DNA from: Microbacterium hominis NBRC 15708
GTDB lineage: Bacteria > Actinomycetota > Actinomycetes > Actinomycetales > Microbacteriaceae
Reading direction: 5' to 3'
DNA: 64,000 bases
Assembly: GCF_001592125.1 (NCBI RefSeq)
Contig: NZ_BCWI01000003.1
Coordinates: 30,070-94,069, forward strand
The number at the start of each line of letters is the position of its first letter. Within the stretch, counting starts at the first letter, position 1. The notes under the pieces were generated by a model. That model saw nothing but the letters and a program-made list of their open reading frames with translations, had not been told where the DNA came from and ran no database searches. The position numbers and the translations under genes were made by a program. Positions 26,972 to 35,478 of the stretch are shown in pieces.

Positions 26972-29406
26972 GCGCCCGGGCCCGGATGCCGCGTCTGCGC
27001 CCGCGTCCCGCGTCGTCGCGGGTGCCGGAGACGCGGGAGCCGCGCCGCGTCGCGCTGGATGTCGTCGCCGCCGCCCTCCTGCTCATCGTGTCGGTCATCG
27101 GGTTCGCCCCGACGTTCGATTCGCCGCAGTACCTCGTCGCCGGGATCGGCGGCCTCGCGCTCGGTCTCGCCCTCGCAGTGGTCGGAGCGCGGTGGCGCTG
27201 GGGCATCCTGAGCCTCGCGGGCGGCACGGTCGGCGCCTACCTCGTGTTCGGCGGGGCGCTCGCGCTGCCGCACACCGCGCTGCTGGGCGTCGTGCCGACG
27301 CTGGACACCCTGCAGCAGCTCGCCCTCGGCGCCGTCACCTCGTGGAAGCAGCTGCTGACCACGGTCCCGCCCGTCGCGGCGGGCGACGGCCACCTCGTCG
27401 TGCCGTTCATCCTCACGCTCGTCGGCGCCGTGCTCACGGGCTCCCTCGCGCTGCGGGCCCGTCAGGCGGCCTGGGCGCTGCTGCCGGCGCTCGCCGTGCT
27501 CGTCACGACGGTGCTCCTCGGCGTCGCGCAGCCCGCGGCGCCGCTCGTGCAGGGCATCCTCTTCGCCGTCGTGGCGACGGTGTGGCTCGCCCTGCGGCGG
27601 GTGTGGGACCACGACCGCGCCGCCGTCCGGGTGGAGTCCGCCGGTGCCTCCGACGCCGCCACGGTGCGCAGCTCCCGCACGCGCCGCCTCGTCGCGGGCG
27701 GCATCGTGCTGGCGGTGGCCTCGGCGGCGGGCATCGCGACGGCCGCCGTGGCGACCCCGCCGCGGTACATCCTGCGCGACTTCATCGTTCCGCCGTTCGA
27801 TGTCACGCAATACCCCAGTCCGCTGCAGTCGTTCCGCGGCCACGTCCGCGACGACGCCGACAAGACGCTGTTCACCGTCACCGGGCTGCCCGAGGACGGC
27901 CGGGTACGACTGGCGACGATGGATGCGTACGACGGCATCGTGTACAACGTCTCGGATGACGGCGCCGGCTCGTCCAGCGCGTTCACGCCGATCCGCTCGA
28001 ACATGTCGCCGACCGCGACGGGCACCCCGGCGACCGTGCGCGTGGAGGTCGGCGACCTCGACGGCGTGTGGGTGCCGGATGTCGGTGCCGTCCGCGACTT
28101 CGCCTTCGACGGGCCGCGGGCGTCCGAGCTCGCCCGCACGACCCATTTCAACGATGCGACGGGAACCGCGGTCTCCCCGATCGGCCTCGCAAAGGGCGAC
28201 GCCTACACGATCGAGACGGTCGTGCCCGAGCAGCCCAGCGACGCCGCCTTGGCGGATGTCCCCTTCGCGTCGCTGAAGATGCCGAAGCAGAGCGGCATCC
28301 CCGAGAAGATCGCCGACCTCGCGTCGAAGGCGACCGCGAGCGCCGAGACGCCCATCGAGCGGGCGCGGGCCCTCGAGAGCTACCTGCACACGCAGGGCTT
28401 CTTCAGCCACGGCCTCGGCGACGAGGTCCTCTCCCTCTCCGGTCATGGCGCCGCCCGCATCACGTCGCTGTTCGGCAGCGAGCAGATGGTCGGCGACGAC
28501 GAGCAGTACGCGGTCGCCATGGCCCTCATGGCCACGCAGCTCGGCATGCCGGCCCGCGTCGTGATGGGGTGGCACGCCGACGACAAGCACCCGCAGGACG
28601 GTCCCACGCTCACCGCGACCGGCGGCAACCTCCACGCCTGGGTCGAGATCGCGTTCCAGGACCACGGTTGGGTCGTCTTCGACCCGACGCCGGACGAGGA
28701 CAACAAGCCGAACGACCAGTCGACCAAGCCGAAGGCGAACCCCAAGCCGCAGGTGCTGCAGCCGCCGCCCCCGGCGCAGGAGCCGGCCGACCTGCCGCCC
28801 GCGATCGCGGAGAACCGCGATCAGGAAGAGGACCAGGCGGCCGGGCTCAGCTGGCTCGGGCCGGTGCTGCTCTACGGCGGCATCACCCTCGGGGTGCTCG
28901 CGCTGCTGCTGGCCCCCTTCATCGTGATGGGCGTCATCAAGGGCGCCCGGCGGGCGCGTCGGCGCGGGGCGGCGCGGACCGCCGACCGCATCTCCGGCGG
29001 CTGGGACGAACTGGTCGACTCCGCCGTCGATCTGCGCGCGCCCGTCGTCGCCGGCGCCACCCGTGCCGAGAGCGCGGACGTGCTCGGTGCCGCCTTCGCC
29101 CAGCCGCGGGTGGCCTCGCTCGCGACCCGGGCCGATGTCGATGTCTTCGGACCGGGTGATCCGACGCCCGAGGACGTCGAGACGTTCTGGCGCGAGGTGG
29201 ACGACATCGTCGGGGAGATGAGGGGTTCCGCCACGCTGTGGCAGCGCCTGCGCGCGCGGCTCAGTCTGCGCTCCCTGCGCCACGGCGGCCCGCCGTGGCA
29301 GGCCGTGCGCCGCACCGTGGCCGGTGCCGGCGCGTCCGTGGGCGCCTGGGTGCGGCGCAGCATCCGTCGACGCCCCTCTCGTGGAACGGAGTCCTCCGAT
29401 GAGTGA
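26968..29406 (+). CDS. Transglutaminase-like membrane protein (TgpA-type), catalytic Cys replaced
   Basis: 812 aa from the GTG at 26968 (GTGA overlap with DUF58). About six N-terminal membrane helices, an extracytoplasmic transglutaminase-like domain (~300-590), one more helix (~630-655) and a cytoplasmic tail, the TgpA layout. Active transglutaminase cores read GxCxxxA; here the site is VGDDEQYAVAMALMATQLG, with Asp where Cys is expected, while the later His (LHAWVEIAF) and Asp (VVFDPTPDE) remain. It is probably not a protease or transferase but a binding fold. The Pro-rich stretch NPKPQVLQPPPPAQEP precedes the last helix. Co-transcribed with MoxR and DUF58. Confidence 0.88.
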   Translation: MSARARMPRLRPRPASSRVPETREPRRVALDVVAAALLLIVSVIGFAPTFDSPQYLVAGIGGLALGLALAVVGARWRWGILSLAGGTVGAYLVFGGALALPHTALLGVVPTLDTLQQLALGAVTSWKQLLTTVPPVAAGDGHLVVPFILTLVGAVLTGSLALRARQAAWALLPALAVLVTTVLLGVAQPAAPLVQGILFAVVATVWLALRRVWDHDRAAVRVESAGASDAATVRSSRTRRLVAGGIVLAVASAAGIATAAVATPPRYILRDFIVPPFDVTQYPSPLQSFRGHVRDDADKTLFTVTGLPEDGRVRLATMDAYDGIVYNVSDDGAGSSSAFTPIRSNMSPTATGTPATVRVEVGDLDGVWVPDVGAVRDFAFDGPRASELARTTHFNDATGTAVSPIGLAKGDAYTIETVVPEQPSDAALADVPFASLKMPKQSGIPEKIADLASKATASAETPIERARALESYLHTQGFFSHGLGDEVLSLSGHGAARITSLFGSEQMVGDDEQYAVAMALMATQLGMPARVVMGWHADDKHPQDGPTLTATGGNLHAWVEIAFQDHGWVVFDPTPDEDNKPNDQSTKPKANPKPQVLQPPPPAQEPADLPPAIAENRDQEEDQAAGLSWLGPVLLYGGITLGVLALLLAPFIVMGVIKGARRARRRGAARTADRISGGWDELVDSAVDLRAPVVAGATRAESADVLGAAFAQPRVASLATRADVDVFGPGDPTPEDVETFWREVDDIVGEMRGSATLWQRLRARLSLRSLRHGGPPWQAVRRTVAGAGASVGAWVRRSIRRRPSRGTESSDE

Positions 29407-30565
29407 TCCGGCATCGGTGCACCGCCCGGCTCGGCTGGGCCGTCGTGCGGGCGCGTTTCTGATCGATGCGGCGATCGGGTTGATCGTCCTGCTGATCGCC
29501 GTGGGCGTGTTCGCCGGCATCTCGTTCGGCACGGGAGGCGGGCTGCCGCTGCCGGTCGCCGTGCTGCTGGCGTACGCCGTCGGGCTGGGCTGGTTCGTGG
29601 TCTACACGGTCCTGCAGGCGGGGGCGGGCTCGCTGGGCATGCGCGCTCTCGGTCTGCGCCTCGTCCGCGAGGGCACGTCGGATGCCGCGCCCCTCGGCTT
29701 CGGCCGAGCGCTCGGGCGCAACCTCGTCTGGGGCCTGGGCGCCGCGATCGTGGTCGGGTACTTCTCCCCCCTGTTCGACGGGACGCCGTGGCGTCGCGGC
29801 TGGCACGACCGTGCCGCGGGAGCGGTGATGACCGACGTCGCCGGCCGCCCGGCCGTGCCCTCCGAGGACGCGTCGGTCGCGCCGACGCCGGCGGCTCCCG
29901 TCGGTGCTCTCGCGCCGTCGGTGCTCCCGCCCGCGCCCATCCTCCCGGCCGGCGACGCCGCCGACCTCGACGGCTGGACGCCGGCCGGCCCCGCCGCCCC
30001 GGCGCCCGCGTCACCGCTCGCGAGCGGCGTGATCTCCTTCGTCCCCGGCGTCAGCGACCCCTCTCGTCTGGACGAGCCGGCACCCGCCCCGGCGCCGGCG
30101 GTGCCGACGGTCGATGCGGCGCCGGTCGGCCCGCCGCCCGCCCGCGACACCGCGGCGGCGCCCGGCCCGCGGACGGCCGACGTCCCGCTCATCGAGAACC
30201 TCGACGAGACCCGCATCTCCACGGGCGAGCGGCCGTTCGCGCGCCTCGTCTGGGACGACGGCACCCGCCAGGCCGTGTACGGTCGCACGCTCTTCGGGCG
30301 CAATCCCGCCCCCGAGACGGGAGCGATGGTCTCTGCGGTGCGCGATGAGACGCTGTCGCTGTCCAAGACCCATTTCGAGCTCGTCCCCGCCGACGACCGT
30401 TCCGTCTGGGTGGTCGACCGGCATTCGACCAACGGCGTCGTGCTGCGCCGCGGGGTCGGCGGGGCGGAAGCGCAGCCGCTGGTCCCGGGGGAGCGCACGC
30501 GCGTGCGCAGCGGCGACGTGCTGGAGTTCGGCGACCGGCAGGTGACGATCGAGGTGGCGTCGTGA
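29399..30565 (+). CDS. RDD-domain membrane protein fused to an FHA domain
   Basis: 388 aa. An RDD domain (~8-150) with three membrane helices starts RLGRRAGAFLIDAAIGLIVL and includes SLGMRALGLRLVRE and GRALGRNLVWGLG. A long Pro/Ala linker (~155-270) follows, then a C-terminal FHA domain (~280-385) with GRTLFGRNPAPE, LSLSKTHFELVP and DRHSTNGVVLRRG, the phosphothreonine-binding residues. It would bring a phosphorylated partner to the membrane. The start overlaps the previous gene by 8 bases. RDD-FHA fusions fit a locus with its own Ser/Thr kinase and phosphatase. Confidence 0.88.
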   Translation: MSDPASVHRPARLGRRAGAFLIDAAIGLIVLLIAVGVFAGISFGTGGGLPLPVAVLLAYAVGLGWFVVYTVLQAGAGSLGMRALGLRLVREGTSDAAPLGFGRALGRNLVWGLGAAIVVGYFSPLFDGTPWRRGWHDRAAGAVMTDVAGRPAVPSEDASVAPTPAAPVGALAPSVLPPAPILPAGDAADLDGWTPAGPAAPAPASPLASGVISFVPGVSDPSRLDEPAPAPAPAVPTVDAAPVGPPPARDTAAAPGPRTADVPLIENLDETRISTGERPFARLVWDDGTRQAVYGRTLFGRNPAPETGAMVSAVRDETLSLSKTHFELVPADDRSVWVVDRHSTNGVVLRRGVGGAEAQPLVPGERTRVRSGDVLEFGDRQVTIEVAS

Positions 30566-31389
30566 CCGCGGTGCCCATCGTCGTGCGCGCGGGCGCGGCG
30601 ACCCACACGGGGCTGCGCCGCCGCGTGAACGAAGACGCGTTCCTCGCGCAGGCGCCGCTGTTCCTGGTCGCCGACGGGATGGGCGGTCATGACGCCGGCG
30701 ACCGTGCGAGTGCCGCCGTCGTCGCGGAGTTCGCGCACCTGGTCGGCGGGGCGAGCCTGGCGATCGATCAGATGCGCACGGCGCTGCGTCGTGCCCGCGC
30801 CCGGGTGGAGGCGATCGCCAGCGACGGCCGCGCCGCCGGCACCACCCTCGCCGGCGTGGTGGTCGCGGAGGTCGGCGGGGTGGGCTACTGGCTCACGGTG
30901 AACGTGGGCGACTCACGCACCTATCGCTTCGCGAACGGCGTCCTGGAGCAGATCAGCGTCGACCACTCGGTGGTCCAGGAGCTCCTCGACGCGGGCGTGC
31001 TCAGCGGAGCGGATGCCGCGACCGACAGCCGCCGCAACGAGATCACCCGAGCGATCGGCGCGGGAAGCGACGGTCAGGCGGACTACTGGATGGTCCCCGC
31101 CGCGCCGGGCGACCGCATCCTCGTCTGCTCCGACGGGCTGTCGGGGGAGCTGTCCGCCGAGCGGCTGCGCGACATCCTCGCCGACGAGTCCGATCCGGAT
31201 GCCGCGGCCACCCGCCTCATCCACGAGGCGCTCGTGCACGGCGGGCGCGACAACATCACGGCCGTCGTCGTCGACGCGCTCGCGGTGTCGGGCTACGACG
31301 ACGTGTACGACACCGCGCCGGCGGGGGCGCGACGCGGCGACGCCGACGGCGATACGCGCCCGCGCGCGGACGCGAGGGGTGACTTCTGA
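30562..31389 (+). CDS. PP2C-family protein Ser/Thr phosphatase
   Basis: 275 aa from the GTG at 30562 (GTGA overlap). It has all core PP2C motifs with metal-binding aspartates: RRRVNEDAF, LVADGMGGHDAGDRAS, VNVGDSRTYR, ILVCSDGLSGEL and GGRDNITAVVVD. Cytosolic, no membrane helix. It would remove phosphates placed by the kinase encoded at 33008, controlling docking of the several FHA proteins of this locus. Confidence 0.95.
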   Translation: MTAVPIVVRAGAATHTGLRRRVNEDAFLAQAPLFLVADGMGGHDAGDRASAAVVAEFAHLVGGASLAIDQMRTALRRARARVEAIASDGRAAGTTLAGVVVAEVGGVGYWLTVNVGDSRTYRFANGVLEQISVDHSVVQELLDAGVLSGADAATDSRRNEITRAIGAGSDGQADYWMVPAAPGDRILVCSDGLSGELSAERLRDILADESDPDAAATRLIHEALVHGGRDNITAVVVDALAVSGYDDVYDTAPAGARRGDADGDTRPRADARGDF

Positions 31390-33011
31390 TGGTGGGGGAT
31401 GCGATGACGAGCACACGAGTCGACTACCGGCCGGCCGACGCCGAGGCCGCCTGGTGGGTGGCCGTCGACGACGGCGCCCTGGCGGCGCTGTCGCCCGTCG
31501 TGTCGGCGGCGACGGCGGCGACCATCTGGCGCGGCCTCGGCACCGGCGGGATCGGGGCGGTGCTGGAGGCGCTCACCGGCGCGTTCGGCACCTCGCTGGC
31601 CGCGATCCCGCCGTTCGCGCTCGCGATCGCCGAGCCCGGCGGCGTGCGCGTCGCGGTGCGCGGTGACGTGGAGATCATCGTCGAGGGCGACGGCGTCGAG
31701 GCCGTGTCGGGCACGGGCGTCGCGACGTGGACGGAGCGCTTCCTGCCCGGAGCGGTCCGCGCGACGATCGTGCCGGCCGGGGCCACGACCGCGCCGTCCG
31801 CCGACGTGCCGCTGCGTTCCGGCGTCGTGCGCGCCGACCAGATCCGGCTGGAGCTGGGCGCGTCGCCGACCCGGGTCGAGCCGGCGGTCCCCGCCGCCGC
31901 GGCATCCGCTGCATCCGCGGCATCCGCTGCATCCGCTGCGCCGGCTGCCGGGGCGGCCGAGCCGTCCGATCCTGAGGAGATGTCGGATGCTGAGGAGCCG
32001 CCCGCTGCTGCCGCCTCCTCGGCATCCGCCATTTCCTCGATATCCGCCGCCTCCTCGGCACCCGCCATCTCCGCGGCACCCGCCGCCTCCTCGGCATCCG
32101 TCATCGACTCGGTGCCGCCGGGACTGTTCGGGGCGCGGTCGGCGGCCGCCCCGGGGACGGCACCAGAACCCGCCGAGACGGTCGCGCCGGCGGCGACGGC
32201 CGAGCCCGCGCCTCCCGCCGAGTCCGAGTCCGAGTCCGATGCGGCACCCGAATCCCCGCCCGAGCCCGGGGTGGCGACGCGTGCCGACACCTCCGCCGAC
32301 ACGCTGATCCCGGAGGCGACGGCCGCCGAGGACGCCGAGCCCGCACCCGTGGACGAGTACGACCTGCTGTGGGGCGAGACGGTCGCCCGTCCCGTGTCGG
32401 CGGCGGCGATCGCCCCCGTCGAGGCGGAGACGGATGCCGCGGATGCCGCCGCCGCACCGGGCGCGGAGCCCGGACCCGCCCCGTCGGCCGACCCGGCCGC
32501 TCCCGCCGCGACGCCGCGGCCCGGCGCAGTGGACGGAGCGGACGCACCGGCCACGCCCGACGGGCTCGGCGACCACGACGGCGCGACGATCGCCGTGGCG
32601 GATGTGCGGGCGATGCGCGCGGAGCGCGTCGCGTTCGAGTCGACGGACAGCGTCCCGGCCCGCCGCCCCGCGCGGGGCCGCATCCGGCTGTCGACCGGCC
32701 GCGTCGTGGAGCTCGAGCGGCCCGTCGTGATCGGACGGCGCCCGAAGTCCACGCGCACCTCGGCAGCCGAGCTGCCGACCCTCGTGGCCGTCGACAGCCC
32801 CGAGCAGGACATCTCGCGCAGTCACGTGGAGATCCGCGCGGAGGGCGAGCACGTCCTCGTCACCGACCTCGACACCACCAACGGCACGGTGCTGCTGCGC
32901 GGCGGCAACGAGCCGGTGCGACTGCACCCCAACGAGCCGACCATGGTGGTCACGGGAGACGTCCTCGACCTCGGCGACGAGGTCACCGTGACCTTCGAGG
33001 ACCTCCCGTGA
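31389..33011 (+). CDS. FHA-domain protein with long Ala/Pro/Ser linker
   Basis: 540 aa. The N-terminal globular domain (~1-160) is of unknown fold and includes AAWWVAVDDGALAALSPV and VATWTERFLPGAVRATI. Residues ~165-430 are a disordered Ala/Ser/Pro/Glu region encoded partly by short tandem DNA repeats. A C-terminal FHA domain (~440-538) shows VIGRRPKSTR, DISRSHVEIR and DTTNGTVLLRG. The start overlaps the phosphatase stop by one base and the kinase start overlaps by 4 bases. Probably a soluble phospho-dependent adaptor of the secretion system. The N-terminal domain is not one I can name. Confidence 0.85.
   Translation: MVGDAMTSTRVDYRPADAEAAWWVAVDDGALAALSPVVSAATAATIWRGLGTGGIGAVLEALTGAFGTSLAAIPPFALAIAEPGGVRVAVRGDVEIIVEGDGVEAVSGTGVATWTERFLPGAVRATIVPAGATTAPSADVPLRSGVVRADQIRLELGASPTRVEPAVPAAAASAASAASAASAAPAAGAAEPSDPEEMSDAEEPPAAAASSASAISSISAASSAPAISAAPAASSASVIDSVPPGLFGARSAAAPGTAPEPAETVAPAATAEPAPPAESESESDAAPESPPEPGVATRADTSADTLIPEATAAEDAEPAPVDEYDLLWGETVARPVSAAAIAPVEAETDAADAAAAPGAEPGPAPSADPAAPAATPRPGAVDGADAPATPDGLGDHDGATIAVADVRAMRAERVAFESTDSVPARRPARGRIRLSTGRVVELERPVVIGRRPKSTRTSAAELPTLVAVDSPEQDISRSHVEIRAEGEHVLVTDLDTTNGTVLLRGGNEPVRLHPNEPTMVVTGDVLDLGDEVTVTFEDLP
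31890..32100 (+). repeat. Short tandem repeats in the FHA-protein linker
   Basis: Repeats of GCATCCGC(G/T)GC (~31900-31945) and of a ~30-bp unit around GCCTCCTCGGCATCCGCC (~32010-32100). They encode Ala-Ser-Ala and SSA-S/P-A-I blocks. Coding, low complexity, possibly length-variable. Confidence 0.6.
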
Positions 33012-34684
33012 GCGCCGCGAAGCGTCCTCCGGCACCGCCGCCCGCGCTGCCCGGGTTCACCTACGTCGACGTGCTCGGCTCCGGCGGCTTCGCCGACGTC
33101 TACCTCTACGAGCAGCACCTGCCGCGCCGCCGGGTCGCGGTGAAGGTCATGCTCCCCGACCGCATGGCGTCGGGATCGGCGGAGCAGTTCACCGCCGAGG
33201 CGAACGTCATGGCGCTGCTGTCGACGCATCCCGCGATCGTCACCATCTACCAGGCGGGCGTCTCGGACGACGGGCGTCCGTACCTCGTGATGGAGTACTG
33301 CTCGCGCCCCAATCTGCAGGTGCGCTCGCGGGCCGCGGCCTTCTCGGTCGCCGAGGCGCTGCGGGTCGGCGTGCAGGTCGCCGCCGCCGTCGAGACCGCG
33401 CATCGCGCCGGCATCCTGCACCGCGACATCAAGCCGGCGAACATCCTCGTCACCGAGTACAACCGTCCGGCCCTCACCGATTTCGGCATCGCGACGACCG
33501 CCGAGTCGGAGGAGTCGTCGGCGGGGATGTCGATCCCGTGGTCGCCGCCCGAGTCGTTCAGCGACGTGCCCGGCTCGGGCGTCGCCACCGACGTCTACGC
33601 CCTGGGCGCCACCGTCTACACGCTGCTGGCCGGTCGCTCGCCGTTCGAGCAGCCGGGCGGCCGCAACGGCGGCGCCGATCTCATCCAGCGCATCGAGTCC
33701 CAGCCGGTGCCGCGTCTGGAGCGCGCCGACGCCCCGCCGTCGCTCCAGGCCGTGCTCGAACGCGCGATGGCCAAGCGCCCCGGCGACCGCTACGACTCGG
33801 CGATCGCGTTCGCGCGGGCCCTCCAGCGCGTGCAGATCGAGCTCGCCCACTCGGTGACCCCGATCGACATCCTCGACGACGCCCCCGAGGACGCCGCCGA
33901 GGACGACGTCGACGGCGAGCTCACCCGCGTCCGCGGCATCGTCAGCATCGAGCCGCAGACCCACCCGGCCGCCGGCCCGACGCGTCGGCGCGACCGGACG
34001 GACGACACCGCGGCCACCGCGGCCGCCGCGCCCGCCGTCGTCCCGGCGCCGCCCGTTCCCACCGACACCGCCGACCCGACGTTGCTGCGGGGCCCCGTCT
34101 CCATCGCGCCGCAGGCGGCGGACCTCGACACCTCGTCCACGATCCGCCGACCCGGCCCGGCCGCGGCGGCCCGCAGCGTCGACCCCGCCGCCGCCGCTGC
34201 CGCCGCGTCGCCGTCCGTCGCGGATCCCGCCGAGGCGGCCGATGCCACCGCCGATGCGCCGGCACCGCGCACGCGCCGCGGACTGTGGATCGGTCTCGGC
34301 ATCGCCGCCGCCGTGGTCGTCGTCGCGGGAGTCGCCGTCGGGGCCAGCCTCGTGGCGCCCGCGGTGCAGCCGCCGGCCGACGACGAGCCGACGACGTCGG
34401 CCGCGCCGCAAGACCCGCTGGGCGGGTACGTGCCGCCGGTGGAGGCGCTCGCCGGCACGGTGCAGGGCGGCGACGCCGTGTTCACCTGGACCAATCCCGA
34501 GCCGCAGGACGGCGACGGCTATCTCTGGTATCCGTACACGCTCGCCGGCGACGGCGAGACCCGCAAGGTCACCGAGACGAGCGTGACCCTGCCGGTGGAT
34601 GCCGGCGGCACGACCTGCATCGCGGTGACGCTCGTCCGCAAGGACGGCACCGCGGGCACCGAGACACGGAAGTGCACCCCATGA
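33008..34684 (+). CDS. Membrane-anchored Ser/Thr protein kinase
   Basis: 558 aa from the GTG at 33008. Kinase domain ~17-275: Gly loop LGSGGFADVYLY, VK lysine in VAVKVML, catalytic loop HRDIKPANIL (~138) and DFGIATT; the APE position reads WSPPESF. A Thr/Pro/Ala linker follows (~300-415), one membrane helix (~425-449, GLWIGLGIAAAVVVVAG) and a ~105-residue outer domain with two Cys. There are no PASTA repeats, so it is not a cell-wall-sensing PknB type. It probably phosphorylates the locus FHA partners or the FtsK ATPase. ATGA overlap with the next gene. Confidence 0.93.
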   Translation: MSAAKRPPAPPPALPGFTYVDVLGSGGFADVYLYEQHLPRRRVAVKVMLPDRMASGSAEQFTAEANVMALLSTHPAIVTIYQAGVSDDGRPYLVMEYCSRPNLQVRSRAAAFSVAEALRVGVQVAAAVETAHRAGILHRDIKPANILVTEYNRPALTDFGIATTAESEESSAGMSIPWSPPESFSDVPGSGVATDVYALGATVYTLLAGRSPFEQPGGRNGGADLIQRIESQPVPRLERADAPPSLQAVLERAMAKRPGDRYDSAIAFARALQRVQIELAHSVTPIDILDDAPEDAAEDDVDGELTRVRGIVSIEPQTHPAAGPTRRRDRTDDTAATAAAAPAVVPAPPVPTDTADPTLLRGPVSIAPQAADLDTSSTIRRPGPAAAARSVDPAAAAAAASPSVADPAEAADATADAPAPRTRRGLWIGLGIAAAVVVVAGVAVGASLVAPAVQPPADDEPTTSAAPQDPLGGYVPPVEALAGTVQGGDAVFTWTNPEPQDGDGYLWYPYTLAGDGETRKVTETSVTLPVDAGGTTCIAVTLVRKDGTAGTETRKCTP

Positions 34685-35478
34685 CCGACATCCACGACAC
34701 CGTTCCCCCCGCGGACGCCCCCGAGGACGACGTGACGGGGGCGGACATCACCGTCGAGTTCGCCGGCGAGTACGTCACCGTGCCGTCCGGAACGCGGTTC
34801 ACCATCGGGCGCGAGGGCGACCTCGCCATCGACGACAACCGTTTCCTGCACCGGCACTTCCTCTCGATCGAGCAGTCCGGCGGACTGTGGTGGCTGGTCA
34901 ACATCGGCTCGCGGCTGTCGGCGACCGTCACCGACACGGAGGGTCGCGTGCAGGCGCAGCTGGCCCCGGGGGCGCGGTTGCCGATCGTGTTCGGCGTGAC
35001 GACCGTGGTGTTCAGCGCGGGTCCCACGACCTACGAGCTGTCGGTGCACACGGCGCAGCCGGCGTTCCGTGCGACGGTTCCGGAGCGGGTGGCCGACGGC
35101 GAGTCGACGATCGGTGCCGTTCCCCTCACGCCCAGTCAGAAGCTCCTCATCCTGTCCCTCGCCGAGCCCGTGCTGCGCCGCGAGGGCACCGGCATGAGCG
35201 AGCTGCCCAGCTCCGCCGCGGCGGCCCAGCGCCTGGGCTGGAGCATCACCCGCTTCAACCGCAAGCTCGACAACGTGTGCGACAAGCTCGACCGTCAGGG
35301 GGTCCCCGGGCTGCGCGGCGGAGTGACGAGCTCGGCGACCAACCGGCGGGTGCGCCTCGTCGAGCACGCCGTCGCCTCGCGCCTGGTCGTCCGCGACGAC
35401 CTCGCCCTGCTCGACGATCCCGCGCGCTTCGAGCGCGAGGCCGGCGACGACGCCCCGCGCCGAAAGGAAGACGGATGA
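34681..35478 (+). CDS. FHA-domain protein with C-terminal helix-turn-helix
   Basis: 265 aa. The N-terminal FHA-type domain (~25-115) is recognised by RFTIGREGDLAIDDNRFLHR followed by HFLSIEQ; the Ser/His pocket is less canonical than in neighbouring FHA proteins. The C-terminal domain (~145-225) reads TPSQKLLILSLAEPVLRR, AAAQRLGWSITRFNRKLDNV and CDKLDRQGVPGLRGG, which looks like a winged helix-turn-helix. It could turn phosphorylation state into transcription control, for instance at the shared palindromes of this locus; that link is inference. Overlaps both neighbours by 4 bases. Confidence 0.75.
   Translation: MTDIHDTVPPADAPEDDVTGADITVEFAGEYVTVPSGTRFTIGREGDLAIDDNRFLHRHFLSIEQSGGLWWLVNIGSRLSATVTDTEGRVQAQLAPGARLPIVFGVTTVVFSAGPTTYELSVHTAQPAFRATVPERVADGESTIGAVPLTPSQKLLILSLAEPVLRREGTGMSELPSSAAAAQRLGWSITRFNRKLDNVCDKLDRQGVPGLRGGVTSSATNRRVRLVEHAVASRLVVRDDLALLDDPARFEREAGDDAPRRKEDG

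Noticed and set aside
28480..28540. Active transglutaminase or TgpA protease call
   Set aside because: The Cys nucleophile position is Asp and no neighbouring Cys can replace it.
31890..32100. Possible CRISPR-like or minisatellite array
   Set aside because: The repeats are short, imperfect, without spacers, and lie in frame inside a disordered protein linker.
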